DNA from: Pestalotiopsis fici W106-1
Lineage: Eukaryota > Ascomycota > Sordariomycetes > Amphisphaeriales > Sporocadaceae
DNA: 64,000 bases
Assembly: GCF_000516985.1 (NCBI RefSeq)
Contig: NW_006917100.1
Location: 733,490-797,489, forward strand
Direction of reading: 5' to 3'
A program made the translations under genes and the position numbers. Each line of letters starts with the position of its first letter. The stretch's first letter is position 1. Below, piece by piece: positions 13,337-24,318 of this stretch. Below the pieces are notes generated by a model. That model saw only the letters and a program-made list of their open reading frames with translations, searched no databases and was not told where the DNA came from.

Positions 13337-14544
13337 AAGCCTTGCGCGGCGTCCTTCTCTAATCTGATTGCCGGCAACTGAGAAGAGAGGAAGATGAATC
13401 TGTACCTAGGTGCATGGAGCGCATAGCATCGGGCCTTGGCTCTGAAAGAAGAAACGAATATCCGCCAGCCATTGCTCTCTTTTCAACCAGGGATACTGGT
13501 CTTATCCTTTGATGCAGAGAGAAAGAAACAGATTTCGGACGCAAAGTGTGAGTGGTCGTAAAGGTCGGAGCTTTCAAACGACAATCCATGAAGGCTGTAC
13601 GGATTACATATTGTAGGGATGGTTTCGAGAGCGCCGAGAGGTTCAGGTTGAGGTGCCCGGTTCAAGGAGGGTCACCCGTGTGCAGGGATGGTAGTGGCTT
13701 TCTGCTTCCACTGGAGCTTCTGAGGTTTGCTAGGGCTGCCAGGCTAATAATGTATCTAACGTGGTGGTTTGAACTTTGCAGAAACGCTTGAACGGAAATC
13801 ATGGAGCCCCCAGAGATATCGAACCCTGAGCCTACATTAGCCTGAGCGATCCCACATTGTACGAGTAGATACAACTGCTGCATCAACCACCAGTGCCACA
13901 TATCCTAGAGAGGTACCTGGGCTGATAGAACTGACACAATTGATCCATTGATGCTCGACAGTACGTCGGGTGTATCCACACCCAGCTAACAAGTGGCCAT
14001 GTATGTACCACTTTCTTCGCCGTGACGTACATAGACTACCAGACATCCACCAGTTTTTGCTTACCTCCTAAACAGGGCAAGGCAAGAAGTAATGTAGGTA
14101 CCCGCACATCGTTTCCCAGATGCACAGTATATCAAACTATTCAGGTTGTACATGACCAAGTTCGGGAATTGGATGTGCTGCCCATGGAGCGAGAGTGGCT
14201 GTGCTGTGCCTTGATCGAGGCTTCTACCGACAGACCCCCGAGAAACGTGTCTGAGCAATACACTACGTTTTTGCAAAGAGACAGAGAAGGGGGTAAATGA
14301 GACTGGGCAATGACCGAATGGCTATCATCCAAGATGGGTAGTTTCTCGTGATAGATTCGGGAAGCAGAAATCCACAGATTTTATACAACAAGATCGAGAG
14401 TAAATCCTTTGGTAATCAATACATGAAAATGCGTCTTCTAACTTGATGGTGTGTGACATTGCATCGAATACCGTCAGACCTGTCCACGGGTGTACTAGGT
14501 ACTATTTCACTGTGCTCGTCAGTGCTGCTGCGCTAATGGAAGCA

Positions 14545-14583
14545 GGGCCACAAGGGCCACAAGGGCCCCAGCAGGGCCCAGCA
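14545..14583. repeat. GGGCCACAA/GGGCCCAGCA tandem run
   Basis: Short degenerate tandem repeat: GGGCCACAA twice, then GGGCCCCAGCA and GGGCCCAGCA. It is followed to about 14640 by more GGGCC/GGCCC words in a locally GC-rich block about 600 bp upstream of the STE50 start. Its function is unknown. Confidence 0.6.
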
Positions 14584-15194
14584 GCGGCTACAAGCACGAC
14601 GGGCCTGGGCGGGCCACGGCCATTGGCTCTTGGCCCGGGCGACTGGCGACTAGGAAATCATCCCACGCGATTCGAGAAATCCCCAAGACTTGCGTTGCTC
14701 TTTGCTCTGCCTTGCCAAATGTCCTAGAAGCCCTTGCGTTTGGCGTCTCTCTGCCACTCAATTCGACCAAGTCGCTGTTGTTTCTCTCGCCAAAAAAAAA
14801 AAGTTGATCGACCTTTTCCTTGTCTTGTACTCATCTCCCTGCCGAAGAAGCTCTGCTCATTTCAGCTCAGCCAAGCTCTCCAAACCGGCGAGGTCCCAAA
14901 CCCATCTCCTCTCGGCCCGGCTGGCATCTCCTCATCTCACACGTAGCTTGCTGCCTCTTTTAACTCCAGCCGCCCGCCCGCGCGCCCCGATCAGCAGCCC
15001 GATCATTCACCCACCCGCGCCAAAGCGATCGATCGATAGACCGACCACATATACAACAACTACTACTTCGGGTTTTTGCGAAGTTGTCATCTGGGTTTGC
15101 CGGAAACGACACCCACGCAGCCAACCCTCTGGGGTCTACCAGCGATCAGGTTTGGAATTGCGTGACATAGCTTCGTTGCAAACGGCCTCACTTC

Positions 15195-16785
15195 ATGATG
15201 AATTTCGACTCGGGCACCGCCTACGCGGAATCTGACGCCGACGACGAGTACGAGAGAAGCCTGCACACCGGCTCCCCTGTTCTGGTCACCGACTCTGAGA
15301 TTTCTCCTACCGATTCCGAGGGCCGTTCATCCACCGAACACACACCTACTACTTATGGTCACCGCAGCAGTGCCGATAGGTTACCAGAGACCATCATCTC
15401 TGAATGGACCGCCGAGGAGTGCGCCGACTTTATTGCTACGATTGGACTAGGACAGTACTCAGATCGCTTCATTGGTTGGTTATAGCTCCGCATGGAATCT
15501 TGCGAGCCCAGAGTCTAATCTTGCCTTTTAGAAAACGAGATTGTTGGCGAAGCCTTAATAGCTCTCCTACATGATGATCTCAAATCAATGGGAATTGCCA
15601 GTGTCGGCCACAGACTGACCATTCTGAAAAGTGTCTACGATGTTAAGAAGGCACAGGATGTCCCAGTCGAGAGCGACCACTACCTGCCTCTCTGTACGTG
15701 TTCTAATGTTTTTTTGCCGTCATTCATGAAGGCATGGTTGATCATGCGCTCACACACGTGTCTGCTATTTAGCCGCCGATGCAGAGGCTCAGTATGCGAC
15801 AGCCACGCTAAAGGACATCAAAAATCTTGTTGAGCAGCTGCGCCTACGAGACGAGCGAATGAGTCTGGTCGAACAGGACTTGCAACGACTGACAGAAGAT
15901 TACCGACGATTACGGGAGGACATGCTACCAGCCTTGCGCTTGGCTAAAAATGCACAACAACCTCTGCCAAACGTAAACAGTCGGGACAACCAGGGATACT
16001 CTTATGAATCATCAACCATCTCGCCGCCTGCGCCTACACCGTCCTCGACTCAGCCTGGAGGAGGGTTGATGAGGCAGTACTCGACCAAGAAGCTGATTCT
16101 GGGTACGACACCTAAGAACATGTCTCCTAGTCATCTTCAGGTCACTCATGAGCGGCCCTCGGTAGAACAAACCCTTGACCCGGCTAGTGCCGCTGAGAGG
16201 GCTGTCCTTTCTTCCTCACATCTCGCCGCCATGAATGGTTCTGGTGCCGCCACGTCACCTGGCTATTCTCCCAATATGCCGTCGCCCACATCGCCGCCAA
16301 CTATGGGAGGCGGTACTCTTGGCTCCAGATCATATCGCTCCGACCAACCGACCCCTTCGAATCGCACGACTTTTTCCGAAAACGACCACTATGGCTCGAA
16401 ACAACCAGCACCCCCGCGACGTCTACAAACACCTGCCCCCGACACCCCCGGCTCGAGCTCAGCTTCTGTGGAAATTTTCAAATCGTTCAGAGTTAGCATG
16501 GATGACCCTTGTTACAAGGTCTTACCGGCAGCTCTCAAGAAGTATCAGATCAACGAGCCTTGGGATAAATACGCATTATACATTGTCTATGGTGATCAAG
16601 AGCGGTGTCTCGGTCTGGACGAGAAGCCTTTGATCCTATTCAAGCAGCTCGACAAGGAAGGCAAGAAGCCCATGTTCATGTTGCGCAAAACCAATACAGC
16701 CTCGGCCGACGTAGAAACACCCGGCAGCGCTGGACTGAATTCTGGACGGGGTGTGGCCTACGATCCCCCTGGCGGTATAATATGA
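15195..16785 (+). CDS. STE50: STE50-like MAPK adaptor (SAM and RA domains)
   Basis: Adaptor that tethers the MAPKKK Ste11 to upstream activators in fungal MAP kinase pathways (mating/filamentation and osmosensing). Exons are 15195-15474, 15532-15693 and 15773-16785, with introns of 57 and 79 bp; the first donor is the weaker GTTGGT. The product is 484 residues. A SAM domain lies at about 66-140 (SEWTAEECADFIATIGLGQY, LKSMGIASVGHRLTILKSVY). A coiled-coil region near 155-200 (LVEQLRLRDERMSLVEQDL) and a long Ser/Pro/Thr-rich linker follow. A Ras-association domain occupies about 379-455 (FKSFRVSMDDPCYKVLPAAL). This order matches Ste50 of other filamentous fungi. Two ATGs in tandem (15195, 15198) make the exact start uncertain by one codon. 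The 5' leader is pyrimidine-rich. Confidence 0.93.
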
Positions 16786-19087
16786 CGCAATTACGAGCTC
16801 CAACAGGGCAGCCATATGCATCACGACTGGAGAGCACTGAGTGGCTGCTTACTCGGTTTGACATAAATGACTTGCATAGAGAAGCTTGGGGAACATTGCA
16901 TACTCTGTGGCAGTCAGGGCTCGGGACAGGTCGTGGATTTCATCTACCCCAGGTTACCCCACTATCATTACGACCGCTTGCTCACATCGTCGGCCTGACA
17001 GTGCCTCAACCAAAGATGCGCGCCGCCCGTCCGTCCTGGCCCTCAACTGCTTCTAAAGTCAAATGGATTACCAAACCGAGCGCTGACTTTCGGATGGTTG
17101 AAAAGCCGGTTGGCCACACATGATGCACTTCCACATTGCTTTCCGGGGCTGTTGCCTCGAACGGCGCATTTTGTGTTGCCCTGTTGTCGAACTATCCAGG
17201 AAACCCGGAGCCGAGATATGATAAGCGCTCCACGCGAGAAGCTAGTCGAATGGTCTCGTATGGCCTCACGAAGACAGACGTATATGGGTGGGAAGGGGCT
17301 CCAGGTACTTGACAACGTCAAAGCTGCAACGCGCATATATGGATACTCTCGTGGCTGCAGGGTACCAGGGTGGCATGATGCAACTCAAGCTTTGCAAGTG
17401 TAGCGCCTCTGGTGAATATCGGATCTCGCAGGAGTGGTGACCAGAGTCAGACTTCTGGAAACATCTGTCATGGGCGAAGGAGGAGTTCAAAATGTCTCAG
17501 ATTTACACACTTGAGCACCCCTGCTGCAGCGGTGCGGCATCCCACCCACCCACGCACGACACAAATGCTCTTGCGCCCAGCCAAGACAGGGCTCACCCAT
17601 TAGGGAGAAACTACTTCTATGAAGGATAGTATTGTTGATCGTGCAAATTTTCTCTGGCTCAGCTCTGATGCAGCTTTGAGATAGATGGCTGGCGTCGCAA
17701 GCAATAGACCATCAGTACTTTGATCTATCATATCATGGCTGGATACCAGGGCTGCGAAGGAATGCCGTAGGACGCAGGCGAGTGTCACCCTAATAATATA
17801 TGGCCATTTTGGTATGTGATCTGTAGCAGAGATAAAACAGTGAATCCTTGAAAACTTTATTATTACAAACGACAATCTCCATATTTGCGGCCCTACTGCC
17901 GAAATCTCATCTGATCTGATTGATCACGCTTCTCCCATGCTCATCAACTTGTCATTGCTTGCACATCTCTGTCTCTCTTTCTCTCTCTCTCTCTCCGTTT
18001 TCCACAGTATTGGCCCTGTCCCGATGCTATAATTAGACTATTCTCAGTTGTGCAAACAGTCGTGTGTTCCTGGCCCAACCACGAGATGTCAACCCCCCTG
18101 ATCGACGCGGTTATGTCTCAGGTGCCGTGGAGTAGTGGGAAGGAGAGAGCTATTGCCCCAACCCGTGCTGGCCTTGTAGTGCGACAGGTCAAAATGAGTT
18201 TCATTTTCTTATCTAATAGTGCGGGAGCTTAGCTTCTTTTGCAGCCATGGCACAAAGAATCGCTGGGGTTGGATGGTAATGGTGGGAATCTGGCGGTATC
18301 GGGGTACCATTTCCACCCAGGTTAATAGGTACCATGATTAAAGTATTTTAGCGTAAAGAGGTGCCTATTGGATGTACCTCATGGCAAGTGGTCGACGTAA
18401 ATGAGATCAACAACCTTGGAAGCAACGCGTGGTTCCCCCTCCACTGAAGCTGGCTCTTACAGAAGGAGCTTTGACACATGGGACGTAGCGGGCACCCCGC
18501 CAAAGATCCTTTGCAGAACCCTTCAGATGGGAGCCGCATTAGAGCTATAGGAAGGACGTTAGGGCCTAACAGATCAGACCCAATAATTATTGATTATAGC
18601 TACTGGTATAGCCATTTTGATTGAGGCCTGATATCGAAACATGATGAGTTTGAAAATGCAGTTCACTCTGAAGTCTGGAAGTAATGATTCAATGTATCGG
18701 GTTCATTCTTTCTATTCGGGTTATACTTGTTTCCTTGATAGATCCCTACTTACATTAGTGTACTGTAACGAGGTGCTTTGAACTGAAAAGCTGCGGGATA
18801 GAGCAGTTGCAACCTGTAGCTATGGGCCGCTTTACTAACCCCTCACTAAGGTTAGATAAATGTCACCCTTGCATAACATAGGGCGATCAGGCCAATGGGA
18901 AGATGAGTTCACGTATGACGAGAGAGGCAGTGCGCAGTGGCACAGCAAGGCGACCCAGAGGGCGTACTGGAACCAAGTCGCTACCACAGCCTTACTTCAA
19001 AGTCAAGATCAAGATGGTCATGATCCCGTCGAAGCTACAAATTCCCGCAAATTTATCATCTAGATGAATGGATGATACCGCCAGAAC
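16786..19087. other. Intergenic region STE50 / Fungal_N-ankyrin gene
   Basis: 2.3 kb with no recognisable gene. It includes the STE50 3' region, a CT microsatellite at 17967-17996 and AT-rich sequence toward 18850. Open frames are short and match nothing I know. Confidence 0.55.
17967..17996. repeat. CT microsatellite
   Basis: Imperfect (CT)n tract of about 30 bp, interrupted by GT and TT, in non-coding sequence. Confidence 0.8.
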
Positions 19088-21283
19088 ATGGCTGAAGTGC
19101 TCGGCGTAGTGGCGAGCGGCATCGCCGTTGTCGATGCGGCCGGTCAGATTGGCTCGGGCATCATCAAGCTCAGGCGCCTTTGGAGCCAAGTCAAAGATGT
19201 CCCGGATACAGTTAACTCCCTGATGCAGCAGCTTGAGCTCCTCGCAGTTGTCATGGGGGAGATGGAGACGATTTACCAGAGCAGCCCAGTGGATGCGTCT
19301 AGGCCTTTCAACGGCCAGGGTATGCAACTGAGCATGACACGATGTCGTGAAGCCATGGATGCGCTGGAGGACCTCGTCAACAAACTAACACAGCATGTGG
19401 ACTCGCAGAAACGATTCAAGAGGGCCAAAGCAAAGCTCAAGGTGGCGCTTGGGAAGGACGACCTAGATCAGTGTCACAGTCGCTTGAACAATGCCGTGCA
19501 ATTACTTCAAGTTGCGCAAGGCTGTTTTCAGATGTAAGCAGGCAGACACTCAGAAACATTTCGTGCGGAGGCCAGAGACATTGACTGACGAGTTCTGTAT
19601 CCTCAGGTCTGTAAATGGAGCCATGCTTCGGCGTCTCATCGCACTGCCAACGCAACTTGAGAGCCGAGCGGCGCCTAAAATCGTGGAGCTCGAGTCGTCT
19701 GCGATGACTGATGAGATCGGCAAGTCAGAAGTAAAAACAACATCGATTCTTGTGCATAAGGCTTCATGGAGCCGATCTTGGCACAATGCCAAGCGGAGTC
19801 TTGGTCCATTTGCCTCATACGCGTGGGATAGCAGCGAAATCAAAGATGATGAGAGTGGATTCATACAAAAAGGTGAGCTCTTGTTAGACGACCCGGCTAG
19901 GACTTACAAACTCTGATTGAATATTTTGTTACAGGCCTCTATTTGCGCTTTGAAATGGCTCAATGGCTCTCTGGCAAAGCCTGGGAGATTCAAGCCACCA
20001 GAGCCATGTCTGGCTGGCATCACCACCTGAAAACGTATAACATTGTGCCATCGGACTCAGAGGTCATAAGGTGCATCATGAAGGGAGATCTAGAAAGAAT
20101 TAAATTCCTCTTCCAGAACAACTTGGCTTCAATCCATGACCATGACGTTGATGGTCGTTCGCTACTCTCGGTATGCCTCAAGAACACATGATCTATTAGT
20201 AAAGTTGCTGACAAAGTGCGACAGAACGCTATGTTTGCGACACAATTGGCACCAGATAACGCTAAAGCATGGCACGACGTAGTGAAATTCTTCCGTGCAT
20301 GCGGTATAAAATTCCCAGAAACGGGACACGATATCGCTGTCTTGGTGCTTTGTTTTACGGCACCACACTGGGATGTCTACATGCCATGGCTACTTACTTG
20401 TTGGAAATCTGCCGAAGATTTTATACACAGTGCTGGGACGAATATGATTGATCTTGTCACAATGGCTGGATGTACATATACTGCTTTCACGACATTACAG
20501 CCGGTAACACAACCGGATTTCTATCATTCACCCCCTGTGGAAAGAGCACGGAAGATATCGGTACACGGACCAACCTGTGACCACAGAGTATTTCGGAAAT
20601 TTTTGCACGAGGATGCTATCATCAAGAGGGATGATGCAGTAGAAATCGCAAAGGAGGGCATCAATATTTTAAGTCTTGCTACGCGTTCGTTTGTCGAAAG
20701 TCGTGATTACAACACAAAATACGATCAAGCGGGCTGGAACAAATTGATGCAGGAGTTGGTCCTCAAGACAGGAGATTTCAACCTCGAGCAAGAAGCATAC
20801 AGTCATTATGACATTAAAAGCGTGTATGAAGCTGAAGCGCGTAGTGGAAATCCATTTATGGTGTGTATACTCAGCGCTATAAACTGTTTTCCCAAGAGGA
20901 GGTTCCACTCACGAAAACTGTCGTTGGAAAGACACCTGCAAATAGAGGTTCACAGGTGGTTGCAAGTCCTTCAAGACTGCGAAATTGATCTTGAGGCTTA
21001 CGGGCAAAGAGAACACGGCATGATATTCAGAAAAGGCAAGAGACCACTGTTGATTCATGACTACAAAGAAACATGGCTGTGGACGGGATTTTCTTGGGGG
21101 TCCAACCCAAGTGACTGGGTTTTCCATGTCGATCGCGTAGTGGAAAGGTTCTCTGACGATTTCTGGCGGCTGATAGATAATCCTATCCAGCAAGTTCCAG
21201 GGGCGTGGATCGAAGACGAGGACCTTCACTCAGATCTTTCCGATTCTGAGCTGGAAGATGGTTTAGACGATGATTCGGAATAG
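19088..21283 (+). CDS. Fungal STAND N-terminal domain protein with ankyrin-like segment
   Basis: Four exons (19088-19533, 19607-19872, 19935-20170, 20225-21283) join in frame into 668 residues. Introns are 73, 62 and 54 bp. The N-terminus (VLGVVASGIAVVDAAGQIGS, followed by helices with LRRLWSQVKDVPDTVNSL) fits the Fungal_N/Helo-like domain found at the front of fungal NLR (STAND) proteins. Around residues 285-320 an ankyrin-like unit is visible (SEVIRCIMKGDLERIKFLF, then DVDGRSLLSNAM). No NACHT or NB-ARC P-loop is present. The C-terminal half is not recognised and ends in a strongly acidic tail (DLSDSELEDGLDDDSE). Similar multi-paralogue families occur in Pezizomycotina, and a role in sensing or allorecognition is inference only. 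Exon junctions are supported by frame continuity, not by transcripts. Confidence 0.8.
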
Positions 21284-21487
21284 GAAGAGGTACTTCTAAT
21301 ACGTGAACGCAAACATATATTCAAGGATCGGAGGTATTACGGAGCTTTACTTTTGCGGCCCGACTATTGCCCCAGGTGAATGAAAAGCATCAAACGACCG
21401 ACTAGCACTCAATAGGCACATGAAACAAGTGACAGTCAGTCTGCAGTCAAATGAGATAGATATTTTCAAGTGTATTTGGGTCAATAT

Positions 21488-22738
21488 TTATGGTATTCTT
21501 GCCACCACCGCTGACTCATCGACACCTTCACCCGGCTTCGATACACCGCCCTTGGCCAAAGCAATCACGCCTGCCTCGTCGTCGGCAGCAAAGAACGAGG
21601 CAGTGGCAAAGGGCGCGCCAAGCAGACACCCGCTCGTGCTGACGCTGAGAATACAGTACCCGGGATCGTACTGGCTATAATCTACTCGGACATAGGACTT
21701 GATGGGCACGTCAATGGTCACCGACGTCCCCTCGGCGGCACCGGGAAAGGTCAGGCCGACAGTGGCGTTGGCGGGGATCGTGTCACACTCGCCCGGCCAG
21801 GCGGTGTAGCCCCTGGGGCTAATCACGATGCCGCTCGTGTTGTAAAAAAGGTCGTCCTCCTGGTACGCAACGGGAATAGTGTCGTCGTGCGTGCCCGAGT
21901 CCAGCTGGCAGTACTCGGCACTGTCGGGTTGCGTGTACGTCACATTGTTAATGGTGACGACGGGCACGGCGGTAAAGTAGCCGACGCTGCCGGCGGGCTG
22001 CAGCGTCTCGACGGCGACGAGGTCGCCCGCGTACTTGGACGTGTCGATACCGCCAAAGAGGCCGCCGCCCGTGTACGTGCCGTACACGTCCTCGGGGGCC
22101 TCGTCGAACCACATGCTCTGCACGGCGGCGCCAATGACGCCGCGCTCCAAGAGGTCCTGGCGGACGTGCGGTCCGGCAGTGACGCGCGACGAGGCATTGT
22201 TGTAGTATGGCGAGACGCCGAGGATGCCCAGATCATACAGGGGGGTGCCGCTGCAGGTCGGGTCGTTGATGCGCTGGACCAAAAAGTCGACAATCTGGAC
22301 GCGGACGTCGTCTACGGCGGCCGTGTCGGCCCCGGCTACATTACTAAAGCCAAAGGTGTCATTCACCGTGACGGAGCCAGTGTAGATCTTGTCGAGTCCG
22401 CCATATGCATAAAAGGCGCTGTGGTTGACCGGCGCCGTCGCCGTGTCCGAGGCCGGATAGTCAAAGTACCAGCCGGCGGGGACGGAGACGTTGCATGGCC
22501 CTTGTCCACCGAGTCCCGATGATCCCCAGTTGTCGATGGAGTCGGGTCCAAAGAGAAAAAAGTTCTCGCTGCCCTGGTCGTACACCACCTCGATGGTCGT
22601 GTTGGTGGACGGGTTATAGACGTTGGTCGAGACCTTGTGGTTGGCTCCAAAGTAGAGGTTGAGAGGGATGTGCACCGTCGGCACGGTCTGCGCGACTGCA
22701 GAGACGACTGCAGCCGAAAGAAGGTGATGCGACTTCAT
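21488..22738 (-). CDS. Secreted pepsin-like (A1 family) protein with DQG active-site variant
   Basis: Intronless, 416 residues. The start at 22738 is preferred over an in-frame ATG at 22759 because it gives a compact signal peptide (MKSHHLLSAAVVSAVAQT). The fold is that of fungal pepsin-like aspartic proteases: a first catalytic region VVYDQGSENFFLFGP at about residues 51-65, a second DSGT motif at 280-283 (CQLDSGTHDDTIP), and GGLFGGIDTSKYAGDL between them. The first motif reads D-Q-G instead of the canonical D-T-G, while the aspartate itself is kept. The usual C-terminal GxxFLRSxYVVFD-type segment is diverged (LLGAPFATASFFAADDEAG). Several N-glycosylation sites (NTT, NVS, NHS, NDT, NAS, NVT, NTS) fit a secreted protein. 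It could be an active protease subfamily or a non-proteolytic homologue. Confidence 0.82.
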   Translation of the reverse strand: MKSHHLLSAAVVSAVAQTVPTVHIPLNLYFGANHKVSTNVYNPSTNTTIEVVYDQGSENFFLFGPDSIDNWGSSGLGGQGPCNVSVPAGWYFDYPASDTATAPVNHSAFYAYGGLDKIYTGSVTVNDTFGFSNVAGADTAAVDDVRVQIVDFLVQRINDPTCSGTPLYDLGILGVSPYYNNASSRVTAGPHVRQDLLERGVIGAAVQSMWFDEAPEDVYGTYTGGGLFGGIDTSKYAGDLVAVETLQPAGSVGYFTAVPVVTINNVTYTQPDSAEYCQLDSGTHDDTIPVAYQEDDLFYNTSGIVISPRGYTAWPGECDTIPANATVGLTFPGAAEGTSVTIDVPIKSYVRVDYSQYDPGYCILSVSTSGCLLGAPFATASFFAADDEAGVIALAKGGVSKPGEGVDESAVVARIP

Positions 22739-24318
22739 CTTTGCAATGGGCTGATACAACTCATCAACTTGGCTGAGGCAACGGCATTTGAGAACTCCAA
22801 GGTCTTGTCCATGATATACTTATAGTCTTGGACAACAGCCAAACTCGTAATTGCGGACATCGTATTCACTGGCGGCAAGCAAGAATTTTGGCATCATAAT
22901 ACATGGATGCGCCGGGAATATGGCACATAGTTATCTTCATGCTGGGGGGCTATATCCTAGGCTCGTACCAATCATCAACCCTTGCGACGCGATTAAGCGA
23001 AGTGTCAACACGAGGTTCCGCCAATCCGAATCGGCAGGTGTTAATCAAAAACCCCACGATGTGCACTGCGTGATACCGAAAGCGAAGTTGATGGTCCCCA
23101 GTCTTAACCGCATGGTGAAGTTTCTAATAAAAAAGATCATGGGCAAAAAAAATCAAAAAATCACAAATATCGTATCCATTCTTATAGTCTTGCGATGATT
23201 CAGCTATAGGTTCAGTGAGCCAGTCGTTAGCGGTTGAAGGCCTCCGCTTTGGTGCATGAGGTCCCTAGCAACACTAAAGCCTCCAAGCCCGTGAACTTGC
23301 GAGCGATTCAAGCATGATTTGTTATACGAGATGGCATTGAAACCGTATGTGACCAGGAGCAATACGATGTATACAATATTTTATCGCTTCAAGCGCAAAA
23401 TACCTGGTCAAGCACACAATTTGCGTTGCAGAAGCGACACAGGACAATTGCCTACTGGGTATGAAAGTCGTCCAATCATGCCATCATCTCAAGATTGATA
23501 AATGGCGATGTCTAGCTATCTGTCCACACCTATCTGCTCTTGCATCACTATATGCCTATGGATGTTTCACCTTATTTCTGCCACTTGTTGGATGAGTTTG
23601 ATACCTGTCTGTTGGGGAGGATCACATTACCCTGGGCAAACGTTGGAATAAGCTCGAGTATACCCTTGGCGCTAAAGGCCCGCCGCCTTGTTCCAACGCG
23701 CAGGTAAATGTCCATCTATAAGCCGTCGAGATCTTTGTTATCATATGCAGCTTGGCAGCTAGGGCCTGTCGATCCATGCAGGCTTGGGAGAAGGTAATCT
23801 CTATAATATGCATGGCGCCCGTAGCTAGTTCGTCGTCGATGGGGGCTGAGCAACGGGGACCCGATTATCTTTACTTGCTCACTGGTCATGTATACCAACC
23901 TTGTAGGCTATCCGATTGTTGCCGTCCTGAGTATAATTCACGGACGGACTTGGAGTCTGAAAAGTAGATTCCTGCGCTTGGCCGTCATCTCCTTGTGAAG
24001 TTGTTGGCATCATACATCTCCCCTCAACTTTTCACAGTCCCTGGATCATGGGGGGTTTTTTCTTCTTCTTCTTCGTTTATATCAATATGATTTCGGTGTT
24101 TTTTTTTTATGTACAAAAGAAAGGATATGGTTAAATTATGCCATGGGCTCTAGTAATCTTCCTCCTAGTTCTTCTCAACACAAGTAACAGTAATCTTTTT
24201 GAGGATATCTTGTCTTCCCCCGTTCGCTTGTTCGCTGGTTCGCTAAAATTCTCTTATAGCACTACTCCCACTTCTCTCCCCGCGCGGAAAAAAATGAAAA
24301 CACAGCTCCGACTCCTTT
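22739..24318. other. Intergenic region, protease-like / Ras-like genes
   Basis: 1.6 kb covering the promoter of the protease-like gene and the 3' side of the Ras-like gene, both on the minus strand. It contains a TTC run near 24059-24075 and a T run near 24100. No gene was recognised. Confidence 0.55.

Larger units (their letters stand above)
10362..15194. other. 4.8 kb gene-poor region upstream of STE50
   Basis: The longest stretch without a recognisable gene. Open frames reach only about 100 codons in any frame, and none resembles a known family or joins into a spliced product that I could support. Base composition looks ordinary, without the strong AT bias of RIP-mutated repeats. Visible details are a 14-bp palindromic word at 13323-13336, a GGGCCACAA-type tandem run at 14545-14583 and a pyrimidine-rich STE50 leader from about 14740. 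It may hold non-coding transcripts, a long promoter, or a degraded element too old to recognise. Confidence 0.5.

Noticed and set aside
13795..13830. Minus-strand B-box-like sequence GGTTCGATATC followed by GGGGGCTCC
   Set aside because: The T-arm spacing is one base off, the final C of the B-box is missing, and no matching 5' acceptor or A-box was found upstream.
16605..17123. 172-codon plus-strand frame overlapping the STE50 end
   Set aside because: It is an alternative frame across the STE50 RA domain running into the 3' region; no protein similarity.
21887..22522. 211-codon plus-strand open frame
   Set aside because: Antisense shadow of the pepsin-like gene, with no recognisable domain.
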